A stretch of 64,000 nt of DNA from Fasciolopsis buskii (Eukaryota; Platyhelminthes; Trematoda; Plagiorchiida; Fasciolidae), in contig LUCM01007302.1 of the NCBI GenBank assembly GCA_008360955.1, forward strand, positions 47,491 to 111,490, in the 5' to 3' direction. The notes below the pieces were generated by a model, which saw only the letters and a program-made list of their open reading frames with translations, did not search any database and was not told the origin of the DNA. Every line of letters starts with the position of its first letter. Position 1 is the stretch's first letter. The translations under genes were made by a program, and so were the position numbers. Below, one piece after another: positions 1-10,490 of the stretch.

Positions 1-569
1 GTTGGAGCGTATGCCGAGATAACAAATAAACTACGCTTAACACTACTATCCTTTCGGACGCCGACTGATCCCTGCAGTCTCATGGCACACAAGCGACTGT
101 TGACCAGGATCCAATCTAAAAGGGCTGCTTCAGCCTTCTCACTCAAGACTATTCCTACACCACGTTGACCCACAGCTTGAGCTGCTTCGTCTCCTGAAGT
201 GCGAAGAAAACATCTCGACGAGACGTTTGGTGCAGTTAGCTGAATTACTCTACTCGAATCCTGAATTCGTGTTTCACTCACACAGCAGACATCAATCGAA
301 AGTGAGTCCACTGCGAGAGCCAAACACGTCTGTTGACCAGCCTGCATTAAAGTATGCACAATGAAGGAACCGAGATTCAGAGGCTGACGAGGATTGAGAA
401 AATGTGAGCTAACAGACTGAAAACCACCTACTACACTACTTGACAATAAACCGTTGCGAGTATCGGGCGTGTTATCAATGGAGATACTATGGGTAGGCAG
501 AAGGGGCAAACAGATTGGGTTGGAGACAGAAGAGACAGGTTGAATAAAAGAGTGGCAACCCATTTCCAT
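1..569 (-). CDS. LINE endonuclease domain, 3' part beyond the window edge
   Basis: The minus strand is open from an ATG at 569 to the window edge, about 190 codons. After a Ser/Thr/Pro-rich leader the protein reads LNLGSFIVHTLMQAGQQ, then IDVCCVSETRIQD, then SRLCAMRLQG and LFVISAYAPT. These are the N-terminal blocks of the apurinic-like (exonuclease-endonuclease-phosphatase) domain found at the start of LINE ORF2, where the Glu of the SETRIQ block is a metal ligand. The role would be nicking of target DNA for target-primed reverse transcription. An in-frame stop lies upstream near 618, so ATG 569 is plausible as start. The RT domain would lie to the left of the window. The absence of stops over this length makes it one of the better-preserved retroelement pieces here. 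Confidence 0.75.
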   Translation of the reverse strand, partial: MEMGCHSFIQPVSSVSNPICLPLLPTHSISIDNTPDTRNGLLSSSVVGGFQSVSSHFLNPRQPLNLGSFIVHTLMQAGQQTCLALAVDSLSIDVCCVSETRIQDSSRVIQLTAPNVSSRCFLRTSGDEAAQAVGQRGVGIVLSEKAEAALLDWILVNSRLCAMRLQGSVGVRKDSSVKRSLFVISAYAP

Positions 570-1397
570 ATCCACAGATGGATATTTTCTAAGCCAAAAC
601 CTGTGTAACCATAGCGAGCAATTCTAAACTCTCCAAAAAGCGCAAAAGCGCGACAAACAGGGCCATAGGGGAGGATTCAGAGCTCGGGCGAACGACAGCC
701 TGCAGGGATCTCGATGTGTTTGGGTCCTGTACGCGACGAACGTAAGGCTGCACCGAGAGTATTGTGTTCAAGCTTGGGCGCCGTAAGTACGGATTACTAA
801 AAACTGCTTAGAAAAGGCACCGAAGCTACCCACAAAGATAATGACTGGCCAAATGCCCAAATCTATGAGGAAATACGCACGATCGCAACGTCGACTTTGG
901 CAATTTCACTCTCAAACCCCGGCACACGCGCGGTGAGCTAAGACGTACAAAATACTAAAGCGTCTTCCAGGCATAAAACGTGAATAACCATCCTTTTTTA
1001 TACCACACAGGGTCAACAGAGGGGACAGTTTGAGACTGCAAGGCTTTAGATAAGGGTTGGGTTCTTTCCCAATAGGATGATTACACTACGGAACACACTG
1101 CTAGAACATGTGGCTCGTAAAAACAGCGTTAATGGTTTCAAAGAAGTCCTGGATGCCTCCTGAGCGGCGTTATGCGCAGAACTCGAACAACAAGTTTCAA
1201 GTGAGAAAACGAGACGTGTAAGCGGGATCTGACCCTGCACCTGATACTCTGCCTATCAAGGACAAAAAATATACACCGTGTTGCAAGCTACGGACACCGG
1301 GCAACAACACACTAATTTGAACGCCCGAATAAAAGGAACTGATTTTTCGTCCGCATATGACAAACTGAACTGAACTGAACTGACTGCGACCACCACT
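570..1397 (-). other. Leader region of the LINE at 1-569
   Basis: No coding trace was recognised. Because the endonuclease ORF starts at 569 on the minus strand, this stretch is where its 5' untranslated leader would sit. It contains the TGAAC repeat at 1362-1385. The boundary near 1397 is where the 3' end of the neighbouring LINE stops being recognisable. Assignment as a leader is inference from position. Confidence 0.35.
1362..1385. repeat. Short (TGAAC)n tandem repeat
   Basis: Four near-perfect copies of a TGAAC pentamer lie here. A two-unit version occurs near 11182. It may mark the 5' edge of the retroelement whose endonuclease ORF lies at 1-569. Confidence 0.6.
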
Positions 1398-3062
1398 GCA
1401 CGCCGGTGTAGCGCAAAAAGACATACTTCTCACCACTCGTGTCGCAAACGACTTGCTCCTCAACGTGTTCTCGCACAATCGTTTTCCCGTTACCTCTCGT
1501 TCCCCATTATCTAGAATAGAGCTCCACGGGGACGCCGTATCTCAGCCAGACTCTTAAAGAACTTAAAAGTCTGCATTAAGTCACCTCATTTCCCTATGTC
1601 GTTCCAATGTGTGTAAGCCAAGCGCCTTCAGCATCTGTTCATATCCCATGTTGCTCAGATGCCTGAACCACGGTGAAAAACACGTTAAACCTGTTCCAAC
1701 ATTTTACTATCTTTTACAAAATATGGTCTCCAGCCCTGGACACAGTATCCCAAGTGCGGTCGGACAGATGCCTCGAACAATGGCAGAAGAACGTTAGGCC
1801 TTCTAGATCCTGCGGCCCTCTTAAGTTAGCATAGGGCACGCCATGTCTTCTTGGCTGTCTTCTGATTGCAGACTAGGTTTGAAGTCTACACTCACGACTA
1901 TCACAATGTTTCTTGCTCGCTGAACTTGTCCCATCGTGACCTGATGCTCAGGTGGACCCACATGGCGAGGAGAATTCGCTTCTCCTTCCATGAGCCGCTC
2001 ACATTTGCCCAAGATCAACGAGACATCCCAGTTGACCGACCACTGGTAAACTTTATCCAGATCCCTCTGGATAGCTTGATTGTTTGTTTTTCCTAATAGT
2101 TCGATGTCGTCAGCAAACATGAGACACGGATTTTCCAATCCATTAGCTGTTTCGTTGATATACATCATGAAGAGCGGTGGCCCTAAGACAGACCCCTGAG
2201 TTACCCAGCTGTGTTACAAACCTCTGTCCGGTAGACACCCGTCGACTCACCCTGAAAGATCGGCCCTTCAGACACTGTGCTATTCAGTTATTCACCTTAG
2301 CATCAACTCCGAAAGTCTTCACTTTCTGGTCAAGAAGCTTGCGGCTCACAGAATTGAAGGCCTTCTGAAAGTCCAGATAGCAGTCTTCTGTCCTCTCGTC
2401 TTTGACAATTCTACCTGTTACTTCGTCCAGGAGGCATATAATGTCGGCCAGACAGGAGTGCTAGGGCCAAATTCCGTGCTGCTGTATCATCATTAGCTTG
2501 TTAGCCTCCATGTGAGTGACCATCCTGTTTCAAAGTACTCCTTCAGGGGTTTTCCTGTTCCAGTTCCCGTTCCAGTTAGACCACAAGATTATGCCAGACC
2601 ATCAATGATATCAAAAGACCAACCCCAAGCTTGTACACCTGAGTAACATGATTGACCTAGTCAAGTGCTTTGTAAGGTCAGTAAACATCGGGCGTGTGAA
2701 CATTCCTTCGTCGGACGCCTACGTCAGGTTGTCCACAAGCATGGCACATTTGTGTTACAGCACCTTCTAAATCTGGAGACAGGCGACCTTTGTCCCGTGA
2801 ATTTGGCAGGGTGGCAAGCTTCGAATTGCGCTCAAGAAATCTGCTGTTCATACTAGGCAGGCTAATGGGATCGTAAATTGCTGGTAGCTGAGTGCTCAAA
2901 TCTGTTTAGTTCACTTTGCACAATACAGAAGTGCCCGCAATGTCGTCTCGAGCGTCCAAAGTTCCCACGGAAGTTTTTGCAAGATTCGGTTCCACCAGCG
3001 TCAGTCTTGTTTTCCATCTTAATTTTTGTTTGCTGCAGAGATCTCGTATACGCTAAAATGAG
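1398..3062 (-). pseudogene. LINE reverse transcriptase, 3' half, broken (left of gap)
   Basis: Read on the minus strand, 2168-1821 encodes an RT palm piece beginning MMYINETANGLENP with the active-site block LMFADDIELLG, followed by LDKVYQWSVNWD. Farther downstream (about 1600-1400) a diverged version of the C-terminal block TIV-EH-RLRS-FGTRVV is visible. The frame just before the palm is shifted, so the usual PQGSVLGPLL block is not in frame with MMYIN. Another piece upstream reads DFQKAFNSVSRKLLDQKVK, the RT motif A region. This is a dead CR1/Jockey-like non-LTR element. Small open frames on the plus strand here are antisense shadows. The right end is a gap and the sequence is repeated beyond it. 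Confidence 0.8.
1736..3062. repeat. First copy of a 1327-bp direct duplication ending at the gap
   Basis: This block recurs at 3064-4390 with a constant offset of 1328. It ends exactly at the base before the N, and the second copy begins exactly at the base after it. No difference was seen between the copies. That is the pattern of two contig ends that overlap but were not merged. Confidence 0.9.
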
Positions 3063-3063
3063 N
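3063..3063. other. Single-N assembly gap
   Basis: One ambiguous base separates the two identical 1327-bp blocks. It most likely stands for a scaffold join rather than one unknown base. Confidence 0.95.
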
Positions 3064-4390
3064 CTGGACACAGTATCCCAAGTGCGGTCGGACAGATGCC
3101 TCGAACAATGGCAGAAGAACGTTAGGCCTTCTAGATCCTGCGGCCCTCTTAAGTTAGCATAGGGCACGCCATGTCTTCTTGGCTGTCTTCTGATTGCAGA
3201 CTAGGTTTGAAGTCTACACTCACGACTATCACAATGTTTCTTGCTCGCTGAACTTGTCCCATCGTGACCTGATGCTCAGGTGGACCCACATGGCGAGGAG
3301 AATTCGCTTCTCCTTCCATGAGCCGCTCACATTTGCCCAAGATCAACGAGACATCCCAGTTGACCGACCACTGGTAAACTTTATCCAGATCCCTCTGGAT
3401 AGCTTGATTGTTTGTTTTTCCTAATAGTTCGATGTCGTCAGCAAACATGAGACACGGATTTTCCAATCCATTAGCTGTTTCGTTGATATACATCATGAAG
3501 AGCGGTGGCCCTAAGACAGACCCCTGAGTTACCCAGCTGTGTTACAAACCTCTGTCCGGTAGACACCCGTCGACTCACCCTGAAAGATCGGCCCTTCAGA
3601 CACTGTGCTATTCAGTTATTCACCTTAGCATCAACTCCGAAAGTCTTCACTTTCTGGTCAAGAAGCTTGCGGCTCACAGAATTGAAGGCCTTCTGAAAGT
3701 CCAGATAGCAGTCTTCTGTCCTCTCGTCTTTGACAATTCTACCTGTTACTTCGTCCAGGAGGCATATAATGTCGGCCAGACAGGAGTGCTAGGGCCAAAT
3801 TCCGTGCTGCTGTATCATCATTAGCTTGTTAGCCTCCATGTGAGTGACCATCCTGTTTCAAAGTACTCCTTCAGGGGTTTTCCTGTTCCAGTTCCCGTTC
3901 CAGTTAGACCACAAGATTATGCCAGACCATCAATGATATCAAAAGACCAACCCCAAGCTTGTACACCTGAGTAACATGATTGACCTAGTCAAGTGCTTTG
4001 TAAGGTCAGTAAACATCGGGCGTGTGAACATTCCTTCGTCGGACGCCTACGTCAGGTTGTCCACAAGCATGGCACATTTGTGTTACAGCACCTTCTAAAT
4101 CTGGAGACAGGCGACCTTTGTCCCGTGAATTTGGCAGGGTGGCAAGCTTCGAATTGCGCTCAAGAAATCTGCTGTTCATACTAGGCAGGCTAATGGGATC
4201 GTAAATTGCTGGTAGCTGAGTGCTCAAATCTGTTTAGTTCACTTTGCACAATACAGAAGTGCCCGCAATGTCGTCTCGAGCGTCCAAAGTTCCCACGGAA
4301 GTTTTTGCAAGATTCGGTTCCACCAGCGTCAGTCTTGTTTTCCATCTTAATTTTTGTTTGCTGCAGAGATCTCGTATACGCTAAAATGAG
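3064..4390. repeat. Second copy of the 1327-bp duplication starting at the gap
   Basis: Identical as far as seen to 1736-3062. It contains the same dead LINE palm fragment (3496-3149, minus strand) with the same frameshift and stops, so gene counts from this region should be halved. Confidence 0.9.
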
Positions 4391-5298
4391 TCAGGAATAG
4401 AGAATTCTTACTCTTGAAATAAGGGACCGTTGTGTTCAATATTCATTACTTCACATCCTCATACTGACATTTATTCTCACCAATCGGCCTTTCTTGCAAC
4501 AACCAGCATCCTAGCAACCCAACACTGAAACTAATGGCATTTTTAAACGGCTTCTCGCCTGCGACACTTAATAATTCCGATGACGGCGTATTCCGAGCCC
4601 CAACCACTCAATTGCACAAAGTGTTTACACGTACAAATAACCTATGCATGCATGCCAGAGCATTATACATTTTCTCCGCGTTCTATCCCCGCGCTTGTAT
4701 GAGGATGCCCTCAGAGTCATACCGAATTTTCTCTGTCCCCGCCTTTATGCAAAGGTATGACGATCGACGTCAACCAGTTTTCAGGGAGCCGCCCTCCGTC
4801 CGGTGATGCATTAAGGTGCTGGGTGCAAGGTTTTAGCAAGACCTCCGCAATCGGTTCTACTATCGCTGGGTAAGTCTCTTCGGGACCCGCTGCTTTCGAC
4901 GCATCCGTTTTTGTTTAGGCTGTCCCAAGATTCTTCTCCCATGATCGCTCCCTCCGGCATCCCCACCAAAAGGGTGACGGGACCTTGTGTTCGGCCCTAT
5001 GTCCATTGATCCTTCCCGTGTACTGCCTGGAAAAATTTTAACTAAAATTCAAGACGGGAACACCCCTTCGGCTGTCGTCACATCAAACTTCCCGGGGGTT
5101 ATAGCGATTGCTGAGAGCAGATAAAAGAAATTTTATGCCAAGCGGCTAGTGCCGGGTAGGGCTGGTTGCCACATAGATCCCCGAAATGATGGATTTCCCA
5201 AACTTCATTTGCACCGTTAGTTACTGACAAACCGTTATCACCGGGAGCGACATCTAGTGAGATGCTTAGATCCTTGGAAGCCTGCAAACGGACCAATG
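3064..5298 (-). pseudogene. LINE RT with pre-RT linker (right of gap)
   Basis: The minus strand at 4925-4720 has an uninterrupted linker: KTDASKAAGPEETYPAIV, then LKPCTQHLNASPDGGRLP and ENWLTSIVIPLHKGGDREN. This is the conserved segment just before the RT fingers in CR1/Jockey-like LINEs. Below 4720 the element continues as the near-identical core shared with 29107-30762, including the FADD palm block at 3496-3149. Sequence from 4926 to 5298 is probably more of the linker but has stops. Together with the piece left of the gap this is one decayed LINE on the minus strand, about 2.5 kb once the duplicated overlap is removed. Confidence 0.78.
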
Positions 5299-5547
5299 CA
5301 GGTGGTTACCGGCCCTGCATGGACAATGGAAGAGAGGAAGTAGACAGGTGGCAGCTGGCCCAGACGGGCGGTAGTTATTCTATTTCAAGGATGTTAGTGA
5401 AGTGCTAGCTCTATACTTAAGTAAATTCCTGTCCTTCCTTGAATGCGGCGTCTGACTTCATGGATCGTGCACTTTAGTTTCCCTTAACAATTATGACTAA
5501 TTAGCGTAAATGAAAGTCATTCTGAAAGACAAGTCAAAAATGCACAA
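5299..5547. other. Unassigned spacer
   Basis: No recognisable gene, repeat or RNA was seen between the minus-strand LINE and the plus-strand LINE fragment that follows. Confidence 0.5.
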
Positions 5548-6160
5548 TTGACAGAGGGGATTGATCGTGCATTTCTTTGGCTACGTCTGCCACAGAAGGG
5601 TTTTTTGGAAAGTTTCACTCAACGTATCCAGTCTCTGCCTACCAGAAGTCGAGGCCGAGTTCCCGCCTTTGGCGACGTTTCAACACAGTTCACGATAACA
5701 GGTGGTGTACATCAAGGTTTCTACCATTAACTTTTCCTTTTTAATTTTGTCATGGAAATGGCTATGGCTATAACTTTATCCTCAAATAAGAACAGTGGTA
5801 TTGGTATACTCTCAGGCACGAATTTAGTTAAATTGAAATAAGCGAAAGCTTTTCTGTCGCCTATTCAAGTAAATTGCATATTCCTCTTGATATTCTGAAA
5901 GAATGTTTCAAAATGTTTGGTACACGATTTGTGTCTTCAAAGTATGAAATGTTATTGCAGGACTGAACTGGTTCAAAATCGAAAATTGTTTCGGAAGAAA
6001 TCAGCTGGATGGGATAGACAGAATAAGTTTTCTCGGCAGTTTCATCCTACACAACGTTCCTAGAGCAGAAGAGGATCCCTGAGGCATGCAGAAGGCCCGA
6101 TTTGCCCTCACAAGTTTGAGACCTTTGCAAAGTCGCGCTGAAATCCGGCTAGCGATCATA
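5548..6160 (+). pseudogene. LINE RT fragment, interrupted by an LTR element
   Basis: The frame from 5548 reads GFLESFTQRIQSLPTRSRGR, then FGDVSTQFTITGGVHQG and, after a frameshift, FLFNFVMEMAMA, NSGIGILSGTNLV. These match the RT palm of the LINE type seen again at 51.5-52.9 kb (SRGRVRAYG, SGVRQGCP, FLFNFVID). A C-terminal block, MQKARFALTSLRP with RAEIRLAI, ends at about 6157. The palm Asp-Asp box is not visible. The coding trace stops where the left LTR-like sequence begins, which suggests the LTR element inserted into this copy. Confidence 0.7.
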
Positions 6161-6162
6161 GT

Positions 6163-6335
6163 CGTAGCTGAACATGGATTTGTTCCTCCGGATAGCTTAT
6201 TTGACCAAACAATGACCACGAAGCGCGGTCGCCGTCTGCCTCGCCCGCTTCTTTCAAAATCTGAGCCACATGATGAAGCTTCTGACTGTCTTTTCCTAGC
6301 ACCGATCAACTGTCAGGGTTGCTTGTTTTGCAATG
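6163..6335 (+). mobile_element. Candidate 5' LTR of a Ty3/gypsy-like element
   Basis: This stretch shares colinear blocks with 10299-10490 in the same orientation: AACATGGATTTGTTC, a GCGCGGTC-CCGT block and TGTCAGGGTTGCTT. The two copies flank the degraded pol coding region, as LTRs would. They are diverged and the outer ends are not sharply defined. Confidence 0.5.
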
Positions 6336-6859
6336 GAATTGATTATCCGCTCGCATGAGTCTCCATTCATTTTTGCTGATGCCCTGTTTGCTTTTGTTTG
6401 CAAAGTTGCACACCACCGTTGACTTTTTGACCGTTTTTGCAAATTACTTTTACCTGTTGATTCATACTGGTCACGCTTTTCTTCCTTTAATTTTTGGCAC
6501 TTAATATTTATGCTATTTCTTTCGCTTTTAAATCCAGTGTTATGTCCACAGAATGTAAAACATCGCCAGACCCAGCAGTAGGTTTGATAGCTCCTTAAAT
6601 ACCGTCTTTCCTGCCATCCGATCCTCAACTCTAGTTTACTTTAGTTAAATTGGATTTCGAGAAGTAAAGAATAACTAGCGACTCCAGCCACTTTAGATGA
6701 ATGGCTGGCAGTCTGCTTCCAGACGTAAACCTTCAGGTTAGAGACGTCATGGTATCTTTGTGCAGATTCGACGCGTTGAAAGAGGCGTTTATATCTTGGA
6801 CTGTTCGGACTGCGAAAGTCACCGATTTCCACACTTAAAAACATCCTTTCCTTACCCAC
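6336..6859 (+). other. Region between candidate LTR and protease
   Basis: This is where a primer-binding site and gag would be expected. I could not recognise a capsid, a zinc knuckle (CX2CX4HX4C) or a primer-binding site, so gag is lost or too diverged to see. Confidence 0.4.
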
Positions 6860-7056
6860 TTTCTAGGCCTGAATCCTACATTTTGTCGGGTGTTCGTTAT
6901 GGCCGACGTCCCATGCCTCATTATCGATATAGAATTTTTCGACTGTTTCGATCTACTAGTCGACGCACGGCACAGGAAAATATCAGACCGTCAAATGTTG
7001 CTGACCGTGACCAGCAAGTACACCGTCGTCAACCAGCTCACGCCCCAGTAAGCTAA
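6860..7056 (+). pseudogene. Ty3/gypsy pol: protease C-terminal remnant
   Basis: A frame around 6885-7050 reads FVMADVPCLIIDIEFFDCF, then DLLVDARHRKISDRQ and LTVTSKY. In flatworm Ty3/gypsy polyproteins this corresponds to the end of the retropepsin domain (FVIADVP-LG-DFL) leading into the spacer before RT. The catalytic D-S/T-G block should lie upstream and was not found. The frame ends at a TAA near 7055, immediately before the RT region. Confidence 0.55.
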
Positions 7057-7060
7057 ACCT

Positions 7061-7693
7061 TTGGTCCAACAATCATTCAACGAGCTACGTCATGACCACC
7101 CTGGCACACTGCGGCACTTTGGTCCACTTCTTAACGTCAGTATCAAGGTAGCCCACCACATGGAGGCCAAAAGAGCCGCAAATCTTAGACAGCCACGTTG
7201 CCTTGCTCCCGACAAGTTTCGTCCAGGTGATGCACATTTTGACCACACTTTGGAACCAGGCATAATTCGACTTTCCAGTAGTCCTTGGGCCTCTCCTCTT
7301 CACTTGGTCTTCAAGTTAGGTTGAGACTGGCGACCATGCGGGGTTTACAGGGCTCTCAATGGGATAGCCGTTCCCCATAGGCACCAAATCCCTCAAGTAC
7401 ATGACCTCACTTCGTCGATGTCCGGTTGCAGGATCTTCAGCCGCGTAGGTTTGGTTGATGCATGCCGCCAAATCTTGTGGGAGGAGAAAAAGATGCCAAA
7501 ATCGGCGGTGACCACAACTTTTGGACTGTTCGAGCTCCTCAGGATGCCCTTCGGGCTCAGCAATGCGGCTCAAACCTTCCAGAGGCCGACACGCGGTTTA
7601 GATGAAATGTATGTGCACCTAGACTATATACTAGTAGCCAATCAACCTGAAGAACAAAACCCCGTTCACCTAAGGGTTTTTTCGACCGCCTGA
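7061..7693 (+). pseudogene. Ty3/gypsy pol: reverse transcriptase, inactive
   Basis: Two frames joined by a shift and a stop near 7320 cover the RT. Visible blocks are GIIRLSSSPWASPLHLV, DWRPCGVYRALN, then IFSRVGLVDACRQI, TTFGLFELLRMPFG and LSNAAQTFQR. The catalytic YxDD box is replaced by MYVHLDYILVA, so one of the two palm aspartates is gone, and the motif A aspartate is in an altered context. The function would have been copying the element RNA to DNA. This copy cannot be active. Protease lies directly upstream and RNase H downstream, the normal Ty3 order. Confidence 0.88.
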
Positions 7694-7791
7694 ACAATCA
7701 CGACGAATTCATTAACGCTTTAAAGCGTGGGCTTGGGAAACCCAGCGTCGCCTTCCTAGATCATATTGTTTCGTCCTCAAGTATAGCTTCT

Positions 7792-8310
7792 TTGCCAGAT
7801 AAGGTCACCTCTATTCAGGACTACCCAAAGCCTCATTCGCATTGGCGGTTACGGCAATTTTTCCGCCGAGTTAACGTCTACCCGCGTTTTAGTCCTAATT
7901 TTGCAGAAGCATTTACCCCCTTTACAGATCTGTTACGGGGAGTTAAGCGCAAGTTCGCATTCCCCGCGGCTGCAGAACTGAATTTCATTTTCATTATGGA
8001 TGCTCTCACCAAACAAGCGTTGCTCGCACATCCCGCCCCTTCCGCACTGATATCTCTGATAACCGACGCCTCAAACATTGCAGTCGGAGCTGCACTTCAG
8101 CAGTACACCGACGACTGCTGGAAGCCTTTAGCATTCTTTTACAAGCGGCTGCAGCCAGCACAGTCTAGATATAGCACGGTCGGCGAGATCCGCCGCTTAG
8201 AATTTGTTTCGCAGTTCACTGCAGGCATACAACATGTCTTTGTGTGCAGACAACTCCGCCGCACTTTCCCGTACACACCAGCTTCGTGTGTCTTCAGCAC
8301 CGAGCATTGA
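7792..8310 (+). pseudogene. Ty3/gypsy pol: connection and RNase H
   Basis: An open stretch of about 170 codons carries the RT thumb/connection (LRQFFRRVNVYPRFSPNFAE, FTDLLRG) and the RNase H domain: SLITDASNIAVGAALQQY contains the TDAS catalytic aspartate, followed by WKPLAFFYKRLQPAQSRYST. The downstream E-L segment is altered (VGEIRRLEFV). The domain would degrade the RNA strand during reverse transcription. The region between 7693 and 7792 joins it to RT through stops and frameshifts. Confidence 0.85.
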
Positions 8311-8439
8311 CCTCGATGCGATGGCACAAGATTAAGTGGTCGATCCCGATATCGACAAACTTCAGCGAGACAGCCCTTTAAACTTGGCGGTCGTAACTCT
8401 TACGGCATCGGAGAATAAAATTCTGTGATATATCGCAAG

Positions 8440-9640
8440 GTCGCCCAAGACCGTTGGTTCAAGAAGCTCACTGTTCGACCACATTTCTGGCGTTAGACAA
8501 ACTCGACCACCCAGGTGTGACTGCTTCGGTGAAGCAGTTAACCAAAGTTTTCATGTGGTTTAACGTTGAACATGACGTGCGTTAATGGTCCCGAGTCCTC
8601 CTGCAATGCCAGGTTCAAATGTTCATCAAAATACCAAGGCCCCGTCGGCTAGTTTTCCCAAACCCGACACACGTTTTCGCTACGCACACATTGATCTCGT
8701 AGGCCTTTTCCCGCCGATTCACGACTGCGTCCACTTGCTCACTTGTGTGGGCCGCCTTACTCGCTGGCTTCAGGCCGTACCAGCTCCTAGCCTTACGTCA
8801 GAATAAGCAGCGGAAACTTTCTTGGAAGGATGCGTAGGCACATTTGGTTGTTCCGCCCCAGTAACCACCGACCGTGACTCATATTTCGACGGCGAGTTTT
8901 CAAATTTGATTAAAACCCTTGGTTTTAAGCAAATTATGACAACAGCCTACCATCCGCAAGATAACGATGTAAAGCTTTCACCGGTAAGTGAAAGATGCTC
9001 TGCGAGCCGGGCACGACCCGCTGTGGAGTGAAATATTGCCGTTAGCTATTTAAAGCCTCCGGAGTTCTGTTAAAAAGAAATGCGCACCCCACCACAGGGG
9101 CTCACGATTGGTTGCACACTTCTCCGCGGATGGCTAACCATCCCGTTGAGACCCAAGCACTTAAATTACGGTGACTTTGCAAAATGTCTCGCACAATACT
9201 TGCAAAAGCGTCATGCCAGCCCACCGCGGGACCAACGAACTTCGGACCACATTCCACCTGCATTCATAACGTCAACTCACTTTTTATTACCTGTTCAATG
9301 TTTCCGGCCACCACCGCAATTCCCGTATGCTGATCCCTTCCGTGCAGTAAGACGCGGTCTTAAAACGTTAATTTTGACTTTGGCAGCTGACACGACTCGG
9401 TTTTGCCTATCGTATCAAACCCGCAGCCATTGAGTGCAGGTCTAACGACGGACTCCTGTCATCTCATGAGCCCCACCAACTTGGTGGGGTCCAGCCACTA
9501 CCAGAAACGCCCAAGGAGGCTGCTGGTGGAGCTGGAGCCACGGCGCCACCAATTGCATCAGGTTTACTGGATAAACGAAGCAGCCGTGGCGGCCTCAAGG
9601 TAAAGCAGGCCGTCCATTTCTCTGATTTTGTTACTATTTA
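8440..9640 (+). pseudogene. Ty3/gypsy pol: integrase, broken
   Basis: Integrase is spread over three frames. LDHPGVTASVKQLTKVF (about 8495-8545) is part of the zinc-binding region. RFRYAHIDLVGLFPP and VHLLTCVGRLTRWLQAVP (8585-8806) hold the first catalytic Asp. VTTDRDSYFDGEF with TTAYHPQDND (8822-8990) holds the second Asp, but the Glu expected a few residues on (usually in a NG-VER context) is missing. The C-terminal tail appears at 9080-9600, including HFLLPVQCFRPPPQFPY and a Pro-rich end. The domain would insert the DNA copy into the genome. Several stops make it non-functional. Confidence 0.82.
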
Positions 9641-10284
9641 GGGATCAGATGGTTGAAAACTCTCCCGTTGTTAGTGCACAGCCGCACTTAAAAGGATAAT
9701 ATGTCTGTTGCGATAATATACGCGCCGATGGACATGTCACCCACATGTTACCGATAAGGGCGGCAACAACTGCTGGTCGAAATTCCGCCGGTGACAACGA
9801 GCACCGTTTCCACCAGATGTTCCTTTTTCTCACTCTCTCCCAGATGAATCCCAGGACCGAGGTGATTCCGCGGACTCCGGCACGACGACCATCGGCACAA
9901 TGGTCGATGCAATGCTCGCACCAGAGGACGAGGAGAACCCGAGATCATACGTTCATCTTCAACCCCGACCGGCGAAGGTTCTGGACGAGGGTAAGACCCG
10001 TGGGTGTGGGACGCTGTCGGATTCACCGTTTTGACCGGTGTACATCGGGCGGGCAGCTCGGCTGCAGCGGTGTGCGCGCGCGGCTAGGCCGTGGGAATAC
10101 ACCTCATATGTTCATTGCCTAATGGGGGTTCCAGGTTGGGTGTCCCGGGGCATGGCCAGCTTACAACAACTAACAACCACTGGACCACCAAAAGAACTGC
10201 AAATGATTTTATTGGCCCAAGACATCCGCCAGCTTCCGGCTTGCTCCATACTACCCCAATTGAAGCCCTTCTCCGGGTGTCTTC
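9641..10284 (+). other. Non-coding tail between integrase and candidate 3' LTR
   Basis: GC-richer than the surroundings. The open frames here overlap on both strands and match nothing I know. No env-like membrane protein was recognised. Confidence 0.4.
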
Positions 10285-10294
10285 TAAGAGGAGG
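10285..10294 (+). other. Candidate polypurine tract
   Basis: A purine-rich run (AAGAGGAGG, then CTCC) lies just upstream of a TGTAGC at 10299 that begins the sequence shared with the candidate 5' LTR. LTR elements prime plus-strand DNA synthesis from such a tract directly before the 3' LTR. Confidence 0.45.
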
Positions 10295-10298
10295 CTCC

Positions 10299-10490
10299 TG
10301 TAGCGAAACATGGATTTGTTCGTCCGGATTGCTTGTTTAACCAAACGCTGACCGCTAAGCGCGGTCACCGTTTGCCTGTTGCCCACGCACGCTTCGTTCG
10401 CACGCTCCTACTAAAATTATACTCAAACTTTTGCCACCCTCCACTGTCTTATCGTTGTGCTGGCCGAGTGTCAGGGTTGCTTATATTGTC
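10299..10490 (+). mobile_element. Candidate 3' LTR of a Ty3/gypsy-like element
   Basis: Starts with TG after the purine tract and repeats, in order, the blocks of 6163-6335, including AACATGGATTTGTTC and TGTCAGGGTTGCTT. The spacing of about 4.1 kb between copies is normal for a Ty3-type element. The 3' end is not certain and no flanking target-site duplication was identified. Confidence 0.5.

Noticed and set aside
1866..2096. Plus-strand 76-codon frame repeated at 3194 and inverted at 30402-30632
   Set aside because: It is the antisense shadow of the LINE RT palm fragment on the other strand. Conservation comes from the repeat, not the frame.
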